Of a stretch of 64,000 nt of DNA, positions 1 through 9,899 are shown piece by piece. The stretch covers positions 32,889 through 96,888 of the forward strand of contig NZ_AULH01000019.1 in NCBI RefSeq assembly GCF_000425185.1, read 5' to 3'. The notes under the pieces were generated by a model that saw only the letters and a list, made by a program, of their open reading frames with translations, was not told the DNA's origin and searched no databases. The first letter of the stretch is position 1, and every line of letters starts with the position of its first letter. The stretch is from Pleomorphomonas koreensis DSM 23070 (GTDB lineage: Bacteria; Pseudomonadota; Alphaproteobacteria; Rhizobiales; Pleomorphomonadaceae). The translations under genes were made by a program, and so were the position numbers.

Positions 1-173
1 TTCAAGCCGGTGGAGTAGGAGGGGTTGTTTTGCGACAAGGCCCGAACTTGAACGCTTCCCGTTTACCTTGTTAATCACTTCGTAGAAATACGCTATATTC
101 CATGACCCGCTTCATTGCTAATGATGAATGAAACTTAGCCTAGAGTTGTGTTCTCGCGCGGCTACTCCCTATC

Positions 174-196
174 GCTTCGTCACGATGTGACGAAGC
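174..196. other. Perfect inverted repeat (10-bp arms, 3-nt loop)
   Basis: The arms GCTTCGTCAC and GTGACGAAGC flank GAT. No T-run follows directly; the next T-rich stretch (CCCTTTT) starts about 20 nt later. It lies in about 280 bp of gene-free DNA at the left edge. It could terminate a gene ending left of the window or be a regulator site; nothing in the sequence decides between these. Confidence 0.4.
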
Positions 197-281
197 CGTT
201 CAGGCTGTCCGGCCCTTTTCTGAACCTATGGTTTCGATCTCAAGATCCGTGCTGATTTAAGTAATCCATGGATGAAACAGC

Positions 282-566
282 ATGTTCATGTATGTGATAG
301 GTGTCTCCCTCATCAGTGCCGCCCTTGGTGGATGCATAGCAGCAGGGAGGGGCGGAATCCTTAGGCTTGCACTCTTGCTTTTGATTGTTTCCGGAGTAGT
401 GATTTTTCTTTCCGGTTATGCCGGATTGCCTGCCTGGTCTACTTTCTTGATTTGGTCGTCGGCGATCATCTGTCTAAACTTGAGCTGGTTTGCCGTCATC
501 ATATTCGTCAACGTGCGTGGCTTGTTTGTCTTCTTGCGCGAACAGATTTTCCTGGAAAACAAATAG
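282..566 (+). CDS. Small hypothetical membrane protein
   Basis: A 94-residue, very hydrophobic protein with about three predicted membrane spans (roughly residues 3-20, 27-45 and 55-82) and a short charged C-terminus ending LENK. I do not recognise a family. The start is uncertain: ATG codons at 282 and 288 are both possible and neither has a strong Shine-Dalgarno sequence. The DNA is visibly less GC-rich than the adjacent ctrA region, which fits an accessory gene. It converges on ctrA, and a terminator hairpin lies between them. Membrane location is inferred from hydrophobicity only. Confidence 0.45.
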   Translation: MFMYVIGVSLISAALGGCIAAGRGGILRLALLLLIVSGVVIFLSGYAGLPAWSTFLIWSSAIICLNLSWFAVIIFVNVRGLFVFLREQIFLENK

Positions 567-596
567 GCCCCAGTTCAACTCCGACAGATCGGTCCT

Positions 597-631
597 TGAA
601 AAACAAAAAGCCCCGGCGCGAAGACCGGGGC
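597..631 (-). terminator. Rho-independent terminator of ctrA
   Basis: On the minus strand the stem GCCCCGG/CCGGGGC with an 8-nt loop (610-631) is followed by CTTTTTGTTTTT (609-598). It lies about 60 bp after the ctrA stop codon. Confidence 0.8.
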
Positions 632-691
632 AACATGACGGACGGCGCGAAAAGGGGTGGAACGCGCCGCCGCTCGTCGATGGAAGTTCGT

Positions 692-1387
692 TCAGACCGC
701 TTCCTGGATCTCGTCGGGCTCGCGCAGGACGTAGCCGCGACCCCAGACCGTCTCGATGTAGTTGCGGCCGTCGGTGGCGTTGGCGAGCTTCTTGCGAAGC
801 TTGCAGATGAACACGTCGATGATCTTCAGCTCGGGCTCGTCCATGCCGCCGTAGAGATGGTTGAGGAACATCTCCTTGGTGAGCGTCGTCCCCTTGCGCA
901 GAGAGAGCAGCTCCAGCATCTGATATTCCTTGCCGGTCAGATGCACGCGGTTGCCGTTGACCTCGACGGTCTTGGTGTCGAGGTTGACGATCAGGTCGCC
1001 GGTGACGATCACCGACTGGGCATGGCCCTTGGAGCGGCGGACGATGGCATGGATGCGGGCGATCAGCTCGTCCTTGTGGAACGGCTTGGTCATGTAGTCG
1101 TCGGCGCCGAAGCCGAGACCGCGCACCTTGTCCTCGATGTTGCCGAGGCCGGACAGGATCAGGATCGGCGTCTTGACCTTCGATACGCGCAGAGTCCTGA
1201 GCACCTCATAGCCGGACATGTCCGGAAGGTTAAGGTCCAGGAGGATGATGTCGTAGTCGTAGAGCTTGCCGAGGTCGATTCCTTCCTCGCCAAGGTCCGT
1301 CGTATAGACGTTGAAGCTCTCGGACTTCAGCATCAGCTCGATGCTCTGTGCGGTCGCGCTGTCGTCCTCGATCAGCAAAACTCGCAT
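692..1387 (-). CDS. ctrA: Cell-cycle response regulator CtrA
   Basis: A 231-residue OmpR-type response regulator, the master cell-cycle and flagellar transcription factor of alphaproteobacteria. The receiver domain (about 1-118) has the acidic pair EDD at 7-9, phospho-acceptor Asp51 in [12 protein letters not shown], and Lys in the TKPF motif. The winged-helix DNA-binding domain (about 125-225) has the CtrA signature [17 protein letters not shown] and ends GYVLREP. The start is the ATG at 1387, preceded by AAGGGGAT, rather than a longer reading frame from 1462. It is divergent from fliI across 400 bp containing six GANTC sites, the expected substrate of CcrM methylation. Near-certain orthologue from sequence and context. 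Confidence 0.97.
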   Translation of the reverse strand: MRVLLIEDDSATAQSIELMLKSESFNVYTTDLGEEGIDLGKLYDYDIILLDLNLPDMSGYEVLRTLRVSKVKTPILILSGLGNIEDKVRGLGFGADDYMTKPFHKDELIARIHAIVRRSKGHAQSVIVTGDLIVNLDTKTVEVNGNRVHLTGKEYQMLELLSLRKGTTLTKEMFLNHLYGGMDEPELKIIDVFICKLRKKLANATDGRNYIETVWGRGYVLREPDEIQEAV

Positions 1388-1787
1388 TCCGTTATCCCCT
1401 TTTTCTAGGGCCTTGGGCCCGACCTTCTGTCGGAAGCGCAAATCCGGTCTTCCGCCGGACATAAGCTATCGGAGCCAAGGCTAGTGCCGAATGGTTAACA
1501 AACAATGATTCTCGGCCGCAAGCCTTTTAAGGGAAATCCGACAAAAGTCCGGGCAGGCCATTCAGAATCAACGAGAAATCGGCTTCGGTTGTCCTCACCC
1601 AGCAAATTAAGAAATTTGTCTAAGCGATTCTGCCGACTCCATGAAGATTCCTTGTCCACACCCTTTTTGCCGGCGCCGGGCGCCCTTGCATCCTTAAGCA
1701 AAGTATTAACGCCGGACCTTAACGAAGCGTTACACTCTCCGGGCAAATCCGAATCATCGCGGAAACATTTGCCCGGAAACCACAGCC
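1388..1787. promoter_or_regulatory. ctrA-fliI divergent control region with clustered GANTC sites
   Basis: Six GANTC sites lie at 1507, 1565, 1626, 1635, 1646 and 1751, where about 1.5 would be expected by chance at 50% GC. Three TTAA elements occur at 1694, 1706 and 1719, giving pairs with 8- and 9-nt gaps, close to but not matching the TTAA-N7-TTAA CtrA box. Other TTAA elements are at 1494, 1527 and 1607. In Caulobacter, ctrA transcription responds to GANTC methylation and to CtrA itself; similar control here is inference. Confidence 0.55.
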
Positions 1788-3140
1788 ATGTCGCTCGACC
1801 GGCTCGCCGCCGAAATCGCCGCCCTCCGCCCGCTGGAAATCTACGGGCGCGTTTCCAGCGTGCAGGGCATGCTGGTGGAGGTGGCCGGCCCGGTGGAAGA
1901 GATGAGCGTCGGCGCCCGGCTGTCGGTCTCCGGCTTCGGCGGCGCCCAGGTGCCGGTCGAGGTGGTCGGCTTCCGCGACGGCCGGGCGCTCTGCCTGCCG
2001 TTCGCCTCGATGGAGGGCGTGCGGCTCGGCGCCAAGGCGACCATCGTCGCCGCCTCGGCGTCGGTGCGGCCGTCCGACGGCTGGCTCGGCCGGGTGGTCA
2101 ACGCCTTCGGCGAGCCGATCGACGGCAAGGGGCCGCTACCGTCCGGCCCGACGGAGATGCCGCTCCGCGCCTCGCCGCCCCAGGCGGCCGAGCGGGCGCG
2201 GGTGGGAGAGCCGATCGACCTCGGCGTGCGCGTGCTCAATACTTTCGCCACCTGCTGCCGTGGCCAGCGCATGGGCATCTTCGCCGGCTCGGGCGTCGGC
2301 AAGTCGGTTCTCCTGTCGATGCTGGCCCGCTACACGGCCTGCGACGTGTCGGTGATCGGCCTGGTCGGCGAGCGCGGCCGCGAGGTGCAGGAGTTCATCG
2401 AGGACGACCTCGGCGAGGACGGCCTCGCCCGCTCGGTGGTGGTGGTCGCCACCTCCGACGAGACGGCGCTGATGCGGCGGCAGGCCGCCTATCTGACGCT
2501 GACCATCGCCGAGCACTTCCGCGACGCCGGGCAGGACGTGCTCTGCCTGATGGATTCGGTGACGCGCTTCGCCATGGCCCAGCGCGAGATCGGCCTGTCG
2601 GCCGGCGAGCCGCCGACCTCCAAGGGCTACACGCCGACGGTGTTCGCCGAACTGCCGCGCCTCCTGGAGCGCGCCGGCCCCGGTCCGGTGGGCGGCGGTA
2701 CCATCACCGGCCTGTTCACCGTGCTGGTCGACGGCGACAACCACAACGAGCCGGTGGCCGACGCGGTGCGCGGCATTCTCGACGGTCACATCGTCATGGA
2801 GCGGGCGATCGCCGAGCGCGGCCGCTATCCGGCGGTCAACGTCCTGAAGACGGTGTCGCGCACCATGCCCGGCTGCGTCGAGGAGGAGATCCGGCCGATG
2901 ATTCGCGATGCCAAGCGCCTGATGGCCACCTTCGCCGACATGGAGGAGCTGATCCGCCTCGGCGCCTACCGGCGCGGCAGCAACCCGGAGGTCGACCAGT
3001 CGATCGACGTCTCCGGCCCGCTCGAAGCCTTCCTGACGCAGGGAAAGGGTGAGTGCACCCGCCGGCACGACGGCTATCGCGATCTTGCTCACCTTTTGGA
3101 AAGCACTGTCGGTCTACGATACACGCATTCCGGGGAGTAA
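1788..3140 (+). CDS. fliI: Flagellum-specific ATP synthase FliI
   Basis: A 450-residue homologue of the F1-ATPase beta subunit that energises the flagellar type III export apparatus on the inner face of the membrane. Visible features: N-terminal beta-barrel region (about 18-90), Walker A GSGVGKS at 167-173, the Walker B region [16 protein letters not shown], and the ATPase motif [11 protein letters not shown]. Length is normal for FliI. The next gene, fliJ, starts 6 nt after the stop, so the pair is one operon. It lies divergent from ctrA, a neighbour arrangement seen in Rhizobiales and consistent with CtrA-linked flagellar control. Confidence 0.96.
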   Translation: MSLDRLAAEIAALRPLEIYGRVSSVQGMLVEVAGPVEEMSVGARLSVSGFGGAQVPVEVVGFRDGRALCLPFASMEGVRLGAKATIVAASASVRPSDGWLGRVVNAFGEPIDGKGPLPSGPTEMPLRASPPQAAERARVGEPIDLGVRVLNTFATCCRGQRMGIFAGSGVGKSVLLSMLARYTACDVSVIGLVGERGREVQEFIEDDLGEDGLARSVVVVATSDETALMRRQAAYLTLTIAEHFRDAGQDVLCLMDSVTRFAMAQREIGLSAGEPPTSKGYTPTVFAELPRLLERAGPGPVGGGTITGLFTVLVDGDNHNEPVADAVRGILDGHIVMERAIAERGRYPAVNVLKTVSRTMPGCVEEEIRPMIRDAKRLMATFADMEELIRLGAYRRGSNPEVDQSIDVSGPLEAFLTQGKGECTRRHDGYRDLAHLLESTVGLRYTHSGE

Positions 3141-3146
3141 ACTCAC

Positions 3147-3557
3147 ATGAAGTCGCGCAACAGTCTCATCCGGCTCAAGCGGTTCCAGGTCGACGAGAAG
3201 CGTCGGCAGGTGATGCAGATCGAAATGATGATCGCCGAGTTCGAGCGCATGGCCGCCGAGCTGGACGAGCAGATTCTCACCGAGCAGAAACGCACCGGCA
3301 TCACCGACATTACCCATTTCGCCTATCCGACCTTCGCCAAGGCGGCGATGACCCGGCGCGACAACCTCATGGGGTCGGCCAATGATCTCCGCGGCCAGCT
3401 CGACGCGGCGCAGGCGGCGCTCAGCGAGGCGGTGGAGGAGATGAAGAAGATCGAACTCCTGGAAGAGCGCGACCAGTTGCGCGAGCGGACCGCCCAGGAT
3501 GCCGCCGAGCAGGATGCGCTCGACGAGGTGGCGGCGCGGCGCTCCTATCACGCCTGA
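3147..3557 (+). CDS. fliJ: Flagellar export protein FliJ
   Basis: A 136-residue, almost entirely helical and charged protein with heptad-like patterns, as expected for the FliJ coiled coil that inserts into the FliI hexamer and escorts export substrates. It begins KSRNSLIRLKRFQVDEKRRQ, the usual FliJ N-terminal type. It directly follows fliI and is probably translated from the same message. A GC hairpin (CCGTCCG/CGGACGG, 3560-3577) just after the stop lacks a T-run. Identification rests on size, coiled-coil character and position after fliI. Confidence 0.92.
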   Translation: MKSRNSLIRLKRFQVDEKRRQVMQIEMMIAEFERMAAELDEQILTEQKRTGITDITHFAYPTFAKAAMTRRDNLMGSANDLRGQLDAAQAALSEAVEEMKKIELLEERDQLRERTAQDAAEQDALDEVAARRSYHA

Positions 3558-3656
3558 CGCCGTCCGCTGCCGGACGGTGGCCAGGAACCCGGATTTGCGG
3601 CGGGCATGCGGGAGCATGTCCGCCTTCTTCGTTTCAGCCGGCGCGGATCGGCGGGC

Positions 3657-3830
3657 TCAGGGCGCCTGCCAGACGGTGGCGACGCCGGCACCGGCCGTTG
3701 CCGAGATTTCGACCGTGACGGAAAAGGCGCCCGGCCACACCCGCACCGGCAGGGTGCGGGCGGCGACAACGGTGGTCAGCGCCACCAGCGCGATGACGAT
3801 CCAACTGACGAGTTTGGTTCTGCGGGCCAT
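3657..3830 (-). CDS. Small single-span membrane or exported protein (57 aa)
   Basis: Reads MARRTKLVSWIVIALVALTT at the N-terminus, a basic start followed by one hydrophobic helix that could be a membrane anchor or signal sequence. The rest is a short polar tail ending VWQAP. A GGAACAAGGG sequence lies about 10 nt before the ATG at 3830, a plausible ribosome site. It fills an otherwise empty gap between fliJ and ychF. I do not recognise a family. Existence is inferred from start, ribosome site and signal-like N-terminus. Confidence 0.5.
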   Translation of the reverse strand: MARRTKLVSWIVIALVALTTVVAARTLPVRVWPGAFSVTVEISATAGAGVATVWQAP

Positions 3831-4006
3831 GGCGTGCTGCCCTTGTTCCAGTGGCGCGGCCCCTTCCGCGCCATGATGTCACCTTATTGCCGCCGGCTTG
3901 AACGGCCCCCGAACCCGCCGTTCATCCAGGGTTCATCCCGGTAAAGGAACGGTTAACGCGGTGTTTCGGTCGAAAACGCCAATGGGAGACCGAGACAAAA
4001 CGCAAA

Positions 4007-4033
4007 CGCCGCCGCGGAAGTTCCACGGCGGCG
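4007..4033 (-). terminator. Terminator of ychF
   Basis: The minus-strand stem CGCCGCCGTGG/CCGCGGCGGCG (one mismatch, 5-nt loop) is followed by TTTGCGTTTTGTC. It lies about 25 bp past the ychF stop. Confidence 0.7.
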
Positions 4034-4059
4034 TCAGAAATGTGGCGAAGGCGGGGCGA

Positions 4060-5154
4060 TCAGGTATTGAACTTGAACAGCATGACGTCGCCGTCTGCCA
4101 CGACGTATTCCTTGCCTTCGTCACGCGCCTTGCCGAGTTCCTTGGCCTTCACCTCGCCGTAGGCGATGTAGTCCTCAAAGGCGATGGTCTGGGCGCGGAT
4201 GAAGCCACGCTCGAAATCGGTGTGGATGACGCCGGCCGCCTGCGGCGCCTTGGTGCCCTTCGGAATCGTCCAGGCGCGGGCCTCCTTGGGGCCGGCAGTG
4301 AAATAGGTGATCAGGCCGAGCAGGTCGTAGCCGGCGCGGATCAGCCGGTCGAGGCCGGGCTCGTCGAGGCCGAGGGTCTCCAGGAATTCCTTCTGCTCGG
4401 CGTCGTCGAGCTGGGCGACTTCCGCCTCGATGGCCGCCGAGATGACAACGGCCTTCGCTCCCTGCTTGTCGGCCATCTCGAAGACGCGCGCCGACTGGCT
4501 GTTGCCGGTGGCGGCGGCCGCTTCCTCGACGTTGCAGACGTAGAGCACCGGCTTGGCGGTCAAAAGGTTGAGCGCCGCGAAGCCGGCTTCCGAGCCTTTG
4601 GGGACAACGGCGGTGCGGGCCGGCCGGCCGTCGCGCAGCGCCTCTAGCGCCAGGTCCATCAGCTCGACCTGCTCCTTGATGTCCTTGTCGCCGCCCTGGG
4701 CACGCTTCCTGAGCGGCACGACGCGGCGTTCGAGGCTGTCGAGGTCGGCGAGCATCAGCTCGGTTTCCACCGTTTCGGCGTCGCTGACCGGATCGATGCG
4801 GCCCTCGACATGGGTGATGTCGCCATCCTCGAAGCAGCGCAGCACGTGGACGATGGCGTCGACCTCGCGGATGTTGCCGAGGAACTGGTTGCCGAGGCCC
4901 TCGCCCTTGGAGGCGCCGCGCACCAGGCCGGCGATGTCGACGAAGGTGATGCGGGTCGGCACGATCTGCGCCGACTTGGCCTTGTCGGCCAAGGCGACAA
5001 GGCGCGGATCGGGCACCGCCACCTCGCCGGTGTTCGGCTCGATGGTGCAGAAGGGATAGTTGGCCGCCTGGGCGGCGGCGGTCTTGGTGAGCGCGTTGAA
5101 GAGCGTGGACTTGCCGACGTTGGGCAGGCCGACGATGCCGCACTTGAAACCCAT
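4060..5154 (-). CDS. ychF: Redox-regulated ATPase/GTPase YchF (OLA1-type)
   Basis: A 364-residue Obg-family P-loop protein that binds ATP in preference to GTP and associates with ribosomes. It starts MGFKCGIVGLPNVGKSTLFN (G1 P-loop), followed by DIAGLVRGASKGEGLGNQFL (G3/switch II) and a C-terminal TGS-like domain containing HTDFERGFIRAQTI. Length matches the family (about 363). It precedes its own terminator; pth lies upstream on the same strand with a 91-bp gap, and the pth-ychF pairing is widespread in bacteria. Confidence 0.97.
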   Translation of the reverse strand: MGFKCGIVGLPNVGKSTLFNALTKTAAAQAANYPFCTIEPNTGEVAVPDPRLVALADKAKSAQIVPTRITFVDIAGLVRGASKGEGLGNQFLGNIREVDAIVHVLRCFEDGDITHVEGRIDPVSDAETVETELMLADLDSLERRVVPLRKRAQGGDKDIKEQVELMDLALEALRDGRPARTAVVPKGSEAGFAALNLLTAKPVLYVCNVEEAAAATGNSQSARVFEMADKQGAKAVVISAAIEAEVAQLDDAEQKEFLETLGLDEPGLDRLIRAGYDLLGLITYFTAGPKEARAWTIPKGTKAPQAAGVIHTDFERGFIRAQTIAFEDYIAYGEVKAKELGKARDEGKEYVVADGDVMLFKFNT

Positions 5155-5245
5155 GGTGATCTGACTTTCGTCTGGAGCGAGAGGTTGGCCGAGGTGTTAG
5201 GGAAGCCCGTCGCCGTCCGTCAAGGAAATTGTCCCGGAGGTCCGG

Positions 5246-5956
5246 TTAGCGCCGGGTCTTCTGGGCGAGCAGGCTGCGCAGCACCGCCGCCATGGCGTTC
5301 TTCGGCGGAGGTTCGGCCGGGGGTGTGTCGGCCGGCGCGGCCGGACTGCCGTCCGTCTTGGCGTCCGCCTTCGGTTTCCGCTCGGCCTTCGGCTCGGTGA
5401 CGAGGTGGACGCGGTTGGCGAAGGTGTTGTCGGCGCCCTTGGTCAGCTCGCCGGCGTTGTCGGCGATGGCGTCGAGGAGGCGCACCAGCCAGTCGCGGTC
5501 GGCCTTGGCGAAATCGGAGAGCACGTGGGCGTGGACCAGCGCCTTGTCGCCGGGATGGCCGATGCCGAGGCGCATGCGGCGGTAGCCGTCGGTGATCTGC
5601 GAGGAGATCGAGCGCAGGCCGTTGTGGCCGCCGTGGCCGCCGCCGACCTTCATCCTGAGCTTGCCGGGCGGCAGGTCGAGTTCGTCGTGGATGACCACGA
5701 CGTCGGACGGCGCAAGCTTGAGGAAGCGGACAGCGTCGCCCACCGAGCGGCCGCTCTCGTTCATGTAGGTCTGCGGCTTCATCAGCAGCACGCGCTCGCC
5801 GTCGATCAACCCTTCCGACACTTCGGCCTGGAAGTTCTTCCGCCAGGCGGGGAAGCGGTGGCGCGTGTGGATGACGTCGGCCGCCATGAAGCCGATGTTG
5901 TGGCGGTTCGACGCATATTTGGCGCCGGGATTGCCGAGACCCGCGATGATGAGCAA
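5246..5956 (-). CDS. pth: Peptidyl-tRNA hydrolase
   Basis: Hydrolyses the ester bond of peptidyl-tRNA released during abortive translation. The 236-residue protein opens [20 protein letters not shown], containing the catalytic His19. It also has [22 protein letters not shown] and [13 protein letters not shown], all diagnostic of Pth. The C-terminal 45 residues or so are a low-complexity Lys/Pro/Ala tail beyond the catalytic core, common in alphaproteobacteria. It is cotranscribed with rplY upstream (gap 75 bp) and probably ychF downstream. Confidence 0.97.
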   Translation of the reverse strand: MLIIAGLGNPGAKYASNRHNIGFMAADVIHTRHRFPAWRKNFQAEVSEGLIDGERVLLMKPQTYMNESGRSVGDAVRFLKLAPSDVVVIHDELDLPPGKLRMKVGGGHGGHNGLRSISSQITDGYRRMRLGIGHPGDKALVHAHVLSDFAKADRDWLVRLLDAIADNAGELTKGADNTFANRVHLVTEPKAERKPKADAKTDGSPAAPADTPPAEPPPKNAMAAVLRSLLAQKTRR

Positions 5957-6031
5957 GCGCCCCTCCCGAAATGATCAGGGGTTCCGGCCGCGAGACCGGA
6001 ACCCCGAACGTCAGCCCAAGGGCCGTTGCGA

Positions 6032-6646
6032 TCAGGCCTTGGGCGCCTCGGCGGCGGCCTCGGCCGCTTCTTCCGAAGCGGAGGCGGCCGAACCGGCCAC
6101 GGTGGCGACGGCGAAGTCGTCGTGGTCGACCAGCTTGGCGCCTTCCGGCAGCGCGACGGCGGAGATGTGCACGGCGTCGCCGATGTCGAGGCCGCCGACA
6201 TCGACCGTCAGGAACTCGGGAATGGCGTTGGCCGAGACCTGCAGCGCCACTTCGTGGGCGGCGATGGTCAGCGCGCCGCCGCGGCGGATGCCCGGCGACT
6301 TGTCCTGGCCGACGATGTGCACCGGCACGTTGACGGTCAGCTTGGTGGTGTCGGAAACGCGGATGAAGTCGACGTGGACGAGGGTGTCGGTCACCGGGTC
6401 GAGCTGGTAGTCGCGCGGCAGGACCTTGATCTCCTGGCCGTCCACCTTGAGGGTGGCGACGTGGGTCAGGAAGCCGCCGGCGTGCAGCTTGAGGAAGGTT
6501 TCCTTGGTGTCGACCGCGATCGACAGCGGCGGCTGCTTGTCGCCATAGACGACGGCGGGCGTCTTGCCCTCACGGCGCAGGGTGCGGGCGGACCCCTTTC
6601 CCACCCGGTCGCGCAGCGAGGCGACGAGCTCGTAGGTCTGAGCCAT
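6032..6646 (-). CDS. rplY: 50S ribosomal protein L25 (CTC form)
   Basis: Binds 5S rRNA in the large ribosomal subunit. The 204-residue form has the N-terminal L25 domain (about 1-95, with [21 protein letters not shown]) plus the C-terminal TL5/CTC beta domain and an acidic Ala/Glu-rich tail, as usual in alphaproteobacteria. I take the ATG at 6646 (MAQTYELVA) because that is the conserved family N-terminus; upstream ATGs at 6661 and 6688 would add 5 to 14 unconserved residues. It is the first gene of rplY-pth-ychF. Confidence 0.95.
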   Translation of the reverse strand: MAQTYELVASLRDRVGKGSARTLRREGKTPAVVYGDKQPPLSIAVDTKETFLKLHAGGFLTHVATLKVDGQEIKVLPRDYQLDPVTDTLVHVDFIRVSDTTKLTVNVPVHIVGQDKSPGIRRGGALTIAAHEVALQVSANAIPEFLTVDVGGLDIGDAVHISAVALPEGAKLVDHDDFAVATVAGSAASASEEAAEAAAEAPKA

Positions 6647-6922
6647 TTCTCGTGCTTTCATAATCGGATTGCTGGCAGCGGCGGCCACGCGGCCGACGCC
6701 GATCCGGCGCTCCCTCCAGGGGGGTCGGCGCGGATGGGCGCGCTATAGCGGAAACGGCCGGAGAAGGCAAGGGAAGGCGGGGATTTCAGGGAGATATGGG
6801 CCTTGTCGGGCAGGGGCGTTGTGGGAGGCAGGTATAGCCTCGACAAAGGTCGTGGATGGATTCACCCTCTACTCCCGGTTACAAATGTCCCGCTAAAAGC
6901 GCTGCTTCCGCACGAGCCCGAT

Positions 6923-7435
6923 ATGAAATTCCTTGATGCAGCTTTTGCGCTCCTCTGTCTTTTCGCCGTCTTTCCAGCCCTCGCCAAAGACCCGCCGCCG
7001 GTACCTTCGGAGAAATTCCAGGGCTGGTCGACCACGATGCGGGAAACGGGAACCATCTTCTTCTACTGCATGTCGCCCAAGATCTGCGGGAAAGGCTCGA
7101 TCGTCAGCCTGCATATGCATGACCTGCCGGCACCGACCAAAGCCGAAATCCGCGCCAGACAAAATGAGCCGCGTCTGCCGATCAAATGCCGGAGCATCGG
7201 CAGTTACGACTCCTGCGAATATCCGGCCGCCATCGATCGAAAAGGGCGGCCAACCCATTACCGGCCAACGCCGGCTGAAGGCTTCGTCGCCGATTTCTTT
7301 CATTGTGGTTTCATGTCCGAGCGCCTGCCGCCCGGTTCCGGTGGCCATTTCCTCATCACCATCGTCAGTTCGGCCATAAACTACCAGCAGGCCAGGAAGA
7401 ATTACGTCCTGTTCCAGTCGGCGGTGACGCACTGA
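6923..7435 (+). CDS. Exported protein of unknown function
   Basis: Starting at ATG 6923 the 170-residue product has a clear signal peptide (MKFLDAAFALLCLFAVFPALA, cleavage after ALA near residue 21), then a mature domain with Cys in FFYCMSPKICGKG, IKCRS, DSCEY and FHCGF. The paired cysteines suggest disulfides and a periplasmic location. A longer frame from 6803 exists but lacks the signal-like start. I do not recognise the family. It stands alone between rplY and the epimerase gene. Confidence 0.7.
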   Translation: MKFLDAAFALLCLFAVFPALAKDPPPVPSEKFQGWSTTMRETGTIFFYCMSPKICGKGSIVSLHMHDLPAPTKAEIRARQNEPRLPIKCRSIGSYDSCEYPAAIDRKGRPTHYRPTPAEGFVADFFHCGFMSERLPPGSGGHFLITIVSSAINYQQARKNYVLFQSAVTH

Positions 7436-7535
7436 GCGGCTTCAGCCATTGCCGTAGCGGCTTTCCGGTCGGGGCTGGAAATCCATCCGAAAACGTTTAG
7501 GACGGACGGAGCGGCTGGACAGGAGCGACGAGGCG

Positions 7536-8747
7536 ATGGCGGAAAGCGACAACGGGGCCTGGGCGACGGAAATCCGCGCCGAGCTTACCGGCAACATCCT
7601 GCCCTTCTGGCAGGGCCGGATGCGCGATCCGGAAGGCGGCTTCTTCGGCGCCGCCGGCTGCGACGGCGTCGTCGATCCGGCCGCGCCGCGCTCCTCGGTG
7701 GTCAACGCCCGCATTCTCTGGACCTTTGCCACGGCAACGCGGCTGCTCGGCGACGGCTATCGGGCGACCGCCGACTGGGCTTTCGACTATCTGAAGCGGC
7801 ATTTCCTCGACGAGGCGCATGGCGGCCTCTACTGGCTGCTCGACGCCGATGGACTGCCGCTCTCCGACCGCAAGCAGATCTACGCCCAGGCCTTCGGCAT
7901 CTACGCCCTGTCCGAGCACGCCCGCGCCACCGGCAGCGGCGACAGCCTCGACCTGGCCATCGGCCTCTATCGGCTGATCGAACAGCATGCCGCCGACCGG
8001 GCAGGCGGCGGCTACATCGAGGCGCTCGACCGCGCCTGGCAGCCGCTCGACGACATGCGCCTCTCCGACAAGGATCTCAACAGCCCCAAATCGATGAACA
8101 CCCATCTCCACGTGATGGAAGCCTATACCAACCTCCTGCGGGTATGGCGCGATCCGGAGCTTGAGGGGCGGCAGGCGGCGCTGATCGCCGTCACGCTCGA
8201 CCGCATCGTCGACAACCGCACCGACCATTTCCGGCTGTTCTTCGACAGGGACTGGCGGCCGCTCGACGGCCACGTCTCCTATGGCCACGACATCGAGGGA
8301 AGCTGGCTGCTGGTCGAGGCGGCCGAGGTGCTGGGCGACGCGGCGCTGCTCGCCCGCGTCAGGGCCGTCGCCGTGCTGATGGCCGAGCGGACGCTCGCCG
8401 AGGGCCGCGACAGCGACGGCAGCCTCTACTACGAGGCCGATCACGACGGCCGCCTCGTCGATGCCAACAAGCACTGGTGGCCGCAGGCCGAGGCGCTGGT
8501 CGGCTTCTACAATGCCTATCAGATGACCGGCGACGCGACCTTCCGAACGGCGGCGGCCGAGGTCTGGGCCTTCATCCGCGACAGGGTGGTCGATCGGCAG
8601 CACGGCGAATGGCACGCCAAGCTCAGGCCGGATGGCCGGCCCTGCACGGCGGCCGAGGATGCCGACGCCTGCCTCGCCGGTCCCTGGAAGTGCCCCTACC
8701 ACAATGCCCGCGCCTGCTTCGAGATGATCGAGCGGCTTGCGGGGTGA
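7536..8747 (+). CDS. AGE-family sugar 2-epimerase (cellobiose epimerase-like)
   Basis: A 403-residue (alpha/alpha)6-barrel protein of the N-acylglucosamine/cellobiose 2-epimerase family. Features include the N-terminal NILPFWQGRMRDPEGGFFG, RILWTFATA, the HGGLYWLLDADG segment, and late histidines in SYGHDIEGSWLLVEAA and KHWWPQAEALVGF that match the catalytic His positions of cellobiose epimerases. It probably interconverts glucose/mannose-type reducing ends or free sugars in the cytoplasm; the exact substrate cannot be read from sequence. A GGACAGGAGCGACGAGGCG stretch supplies the ribosome site. Monocistronic, converging on prs. Confidence 0.88.
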   Translation: MAESDNGAWATEIRAELTGNILPFWQGRMRDPEGGFFGAAGCDGVVDPAAPRSSVVNARILWTFATATRLLGDGYRATADWAFDYLKRHFLDEAHGGLYWLLDADGLPLSDRKQIYAQAFGIYALSEHARATGSGDSLDLAIGLYRLIEQHAADRAGGGYIEALDRAWQPLDDMRLSDKDLNSPKSMNTHLHVMEAYTNLLRVWRDPELEGRQAALIAVTLDRIVDNRTDHFRLFFDRDWRPLDGHVSYGHDIEGSWLLVEAAEVLGDAALLARVRAVAVLMAERTLAEGRDSDGSLYYEADHDGRLVDANKHWWPQAEALVGFYNAYQMTGDATFRTAAAEVWAFIRDRVVDRQHGEWHAKLRPDGRPCTAAEDADACLAGPWKCPYHNARACFEMIERLAG

Positions 8748-8765
8748 GGGCTCCGGCTGGATATG

Positions 8766-8790
8766 AAAACAGCCGCAGTGACGCGGCTGT
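8766..8790 (-). terminator. Terminator of prs
   Basis: The stem ACAGCCGC/GCGGCTGT (8769-8790) with a 6-nt loop is followed on the minus strand by TTTTCAT. It lies between the convergent epimerase and prs genes. Confidence 0.7.
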
Positions 8791-8816
8791 TCCGGGCGGC
8801 GTGGGGCGTGAGCGCC

Positions 8817-9749
<933 letters not shown>

Positions 9750-9899
9750 GAACGTCGACCTCGCGAAAAGACCTCGCCGCCCCCATGAGAGGACGGGAGC
9801 GGCGACCGGCTGGCTGGTTTCGCGCGCCTTTTAGCAGTGCCGCACCGTCGCGTAAACACGCGATGACGCGAATCCTAGCCGGCTTGCGTTCCGCAAGGC

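Noticed and set aside
1694..1722. Canonical CtrA box TTAA-N7-TTAA
   Set aside because: The gaps between the TTAA elements are 8 and 9 nt, so they are noted only as loose matches.
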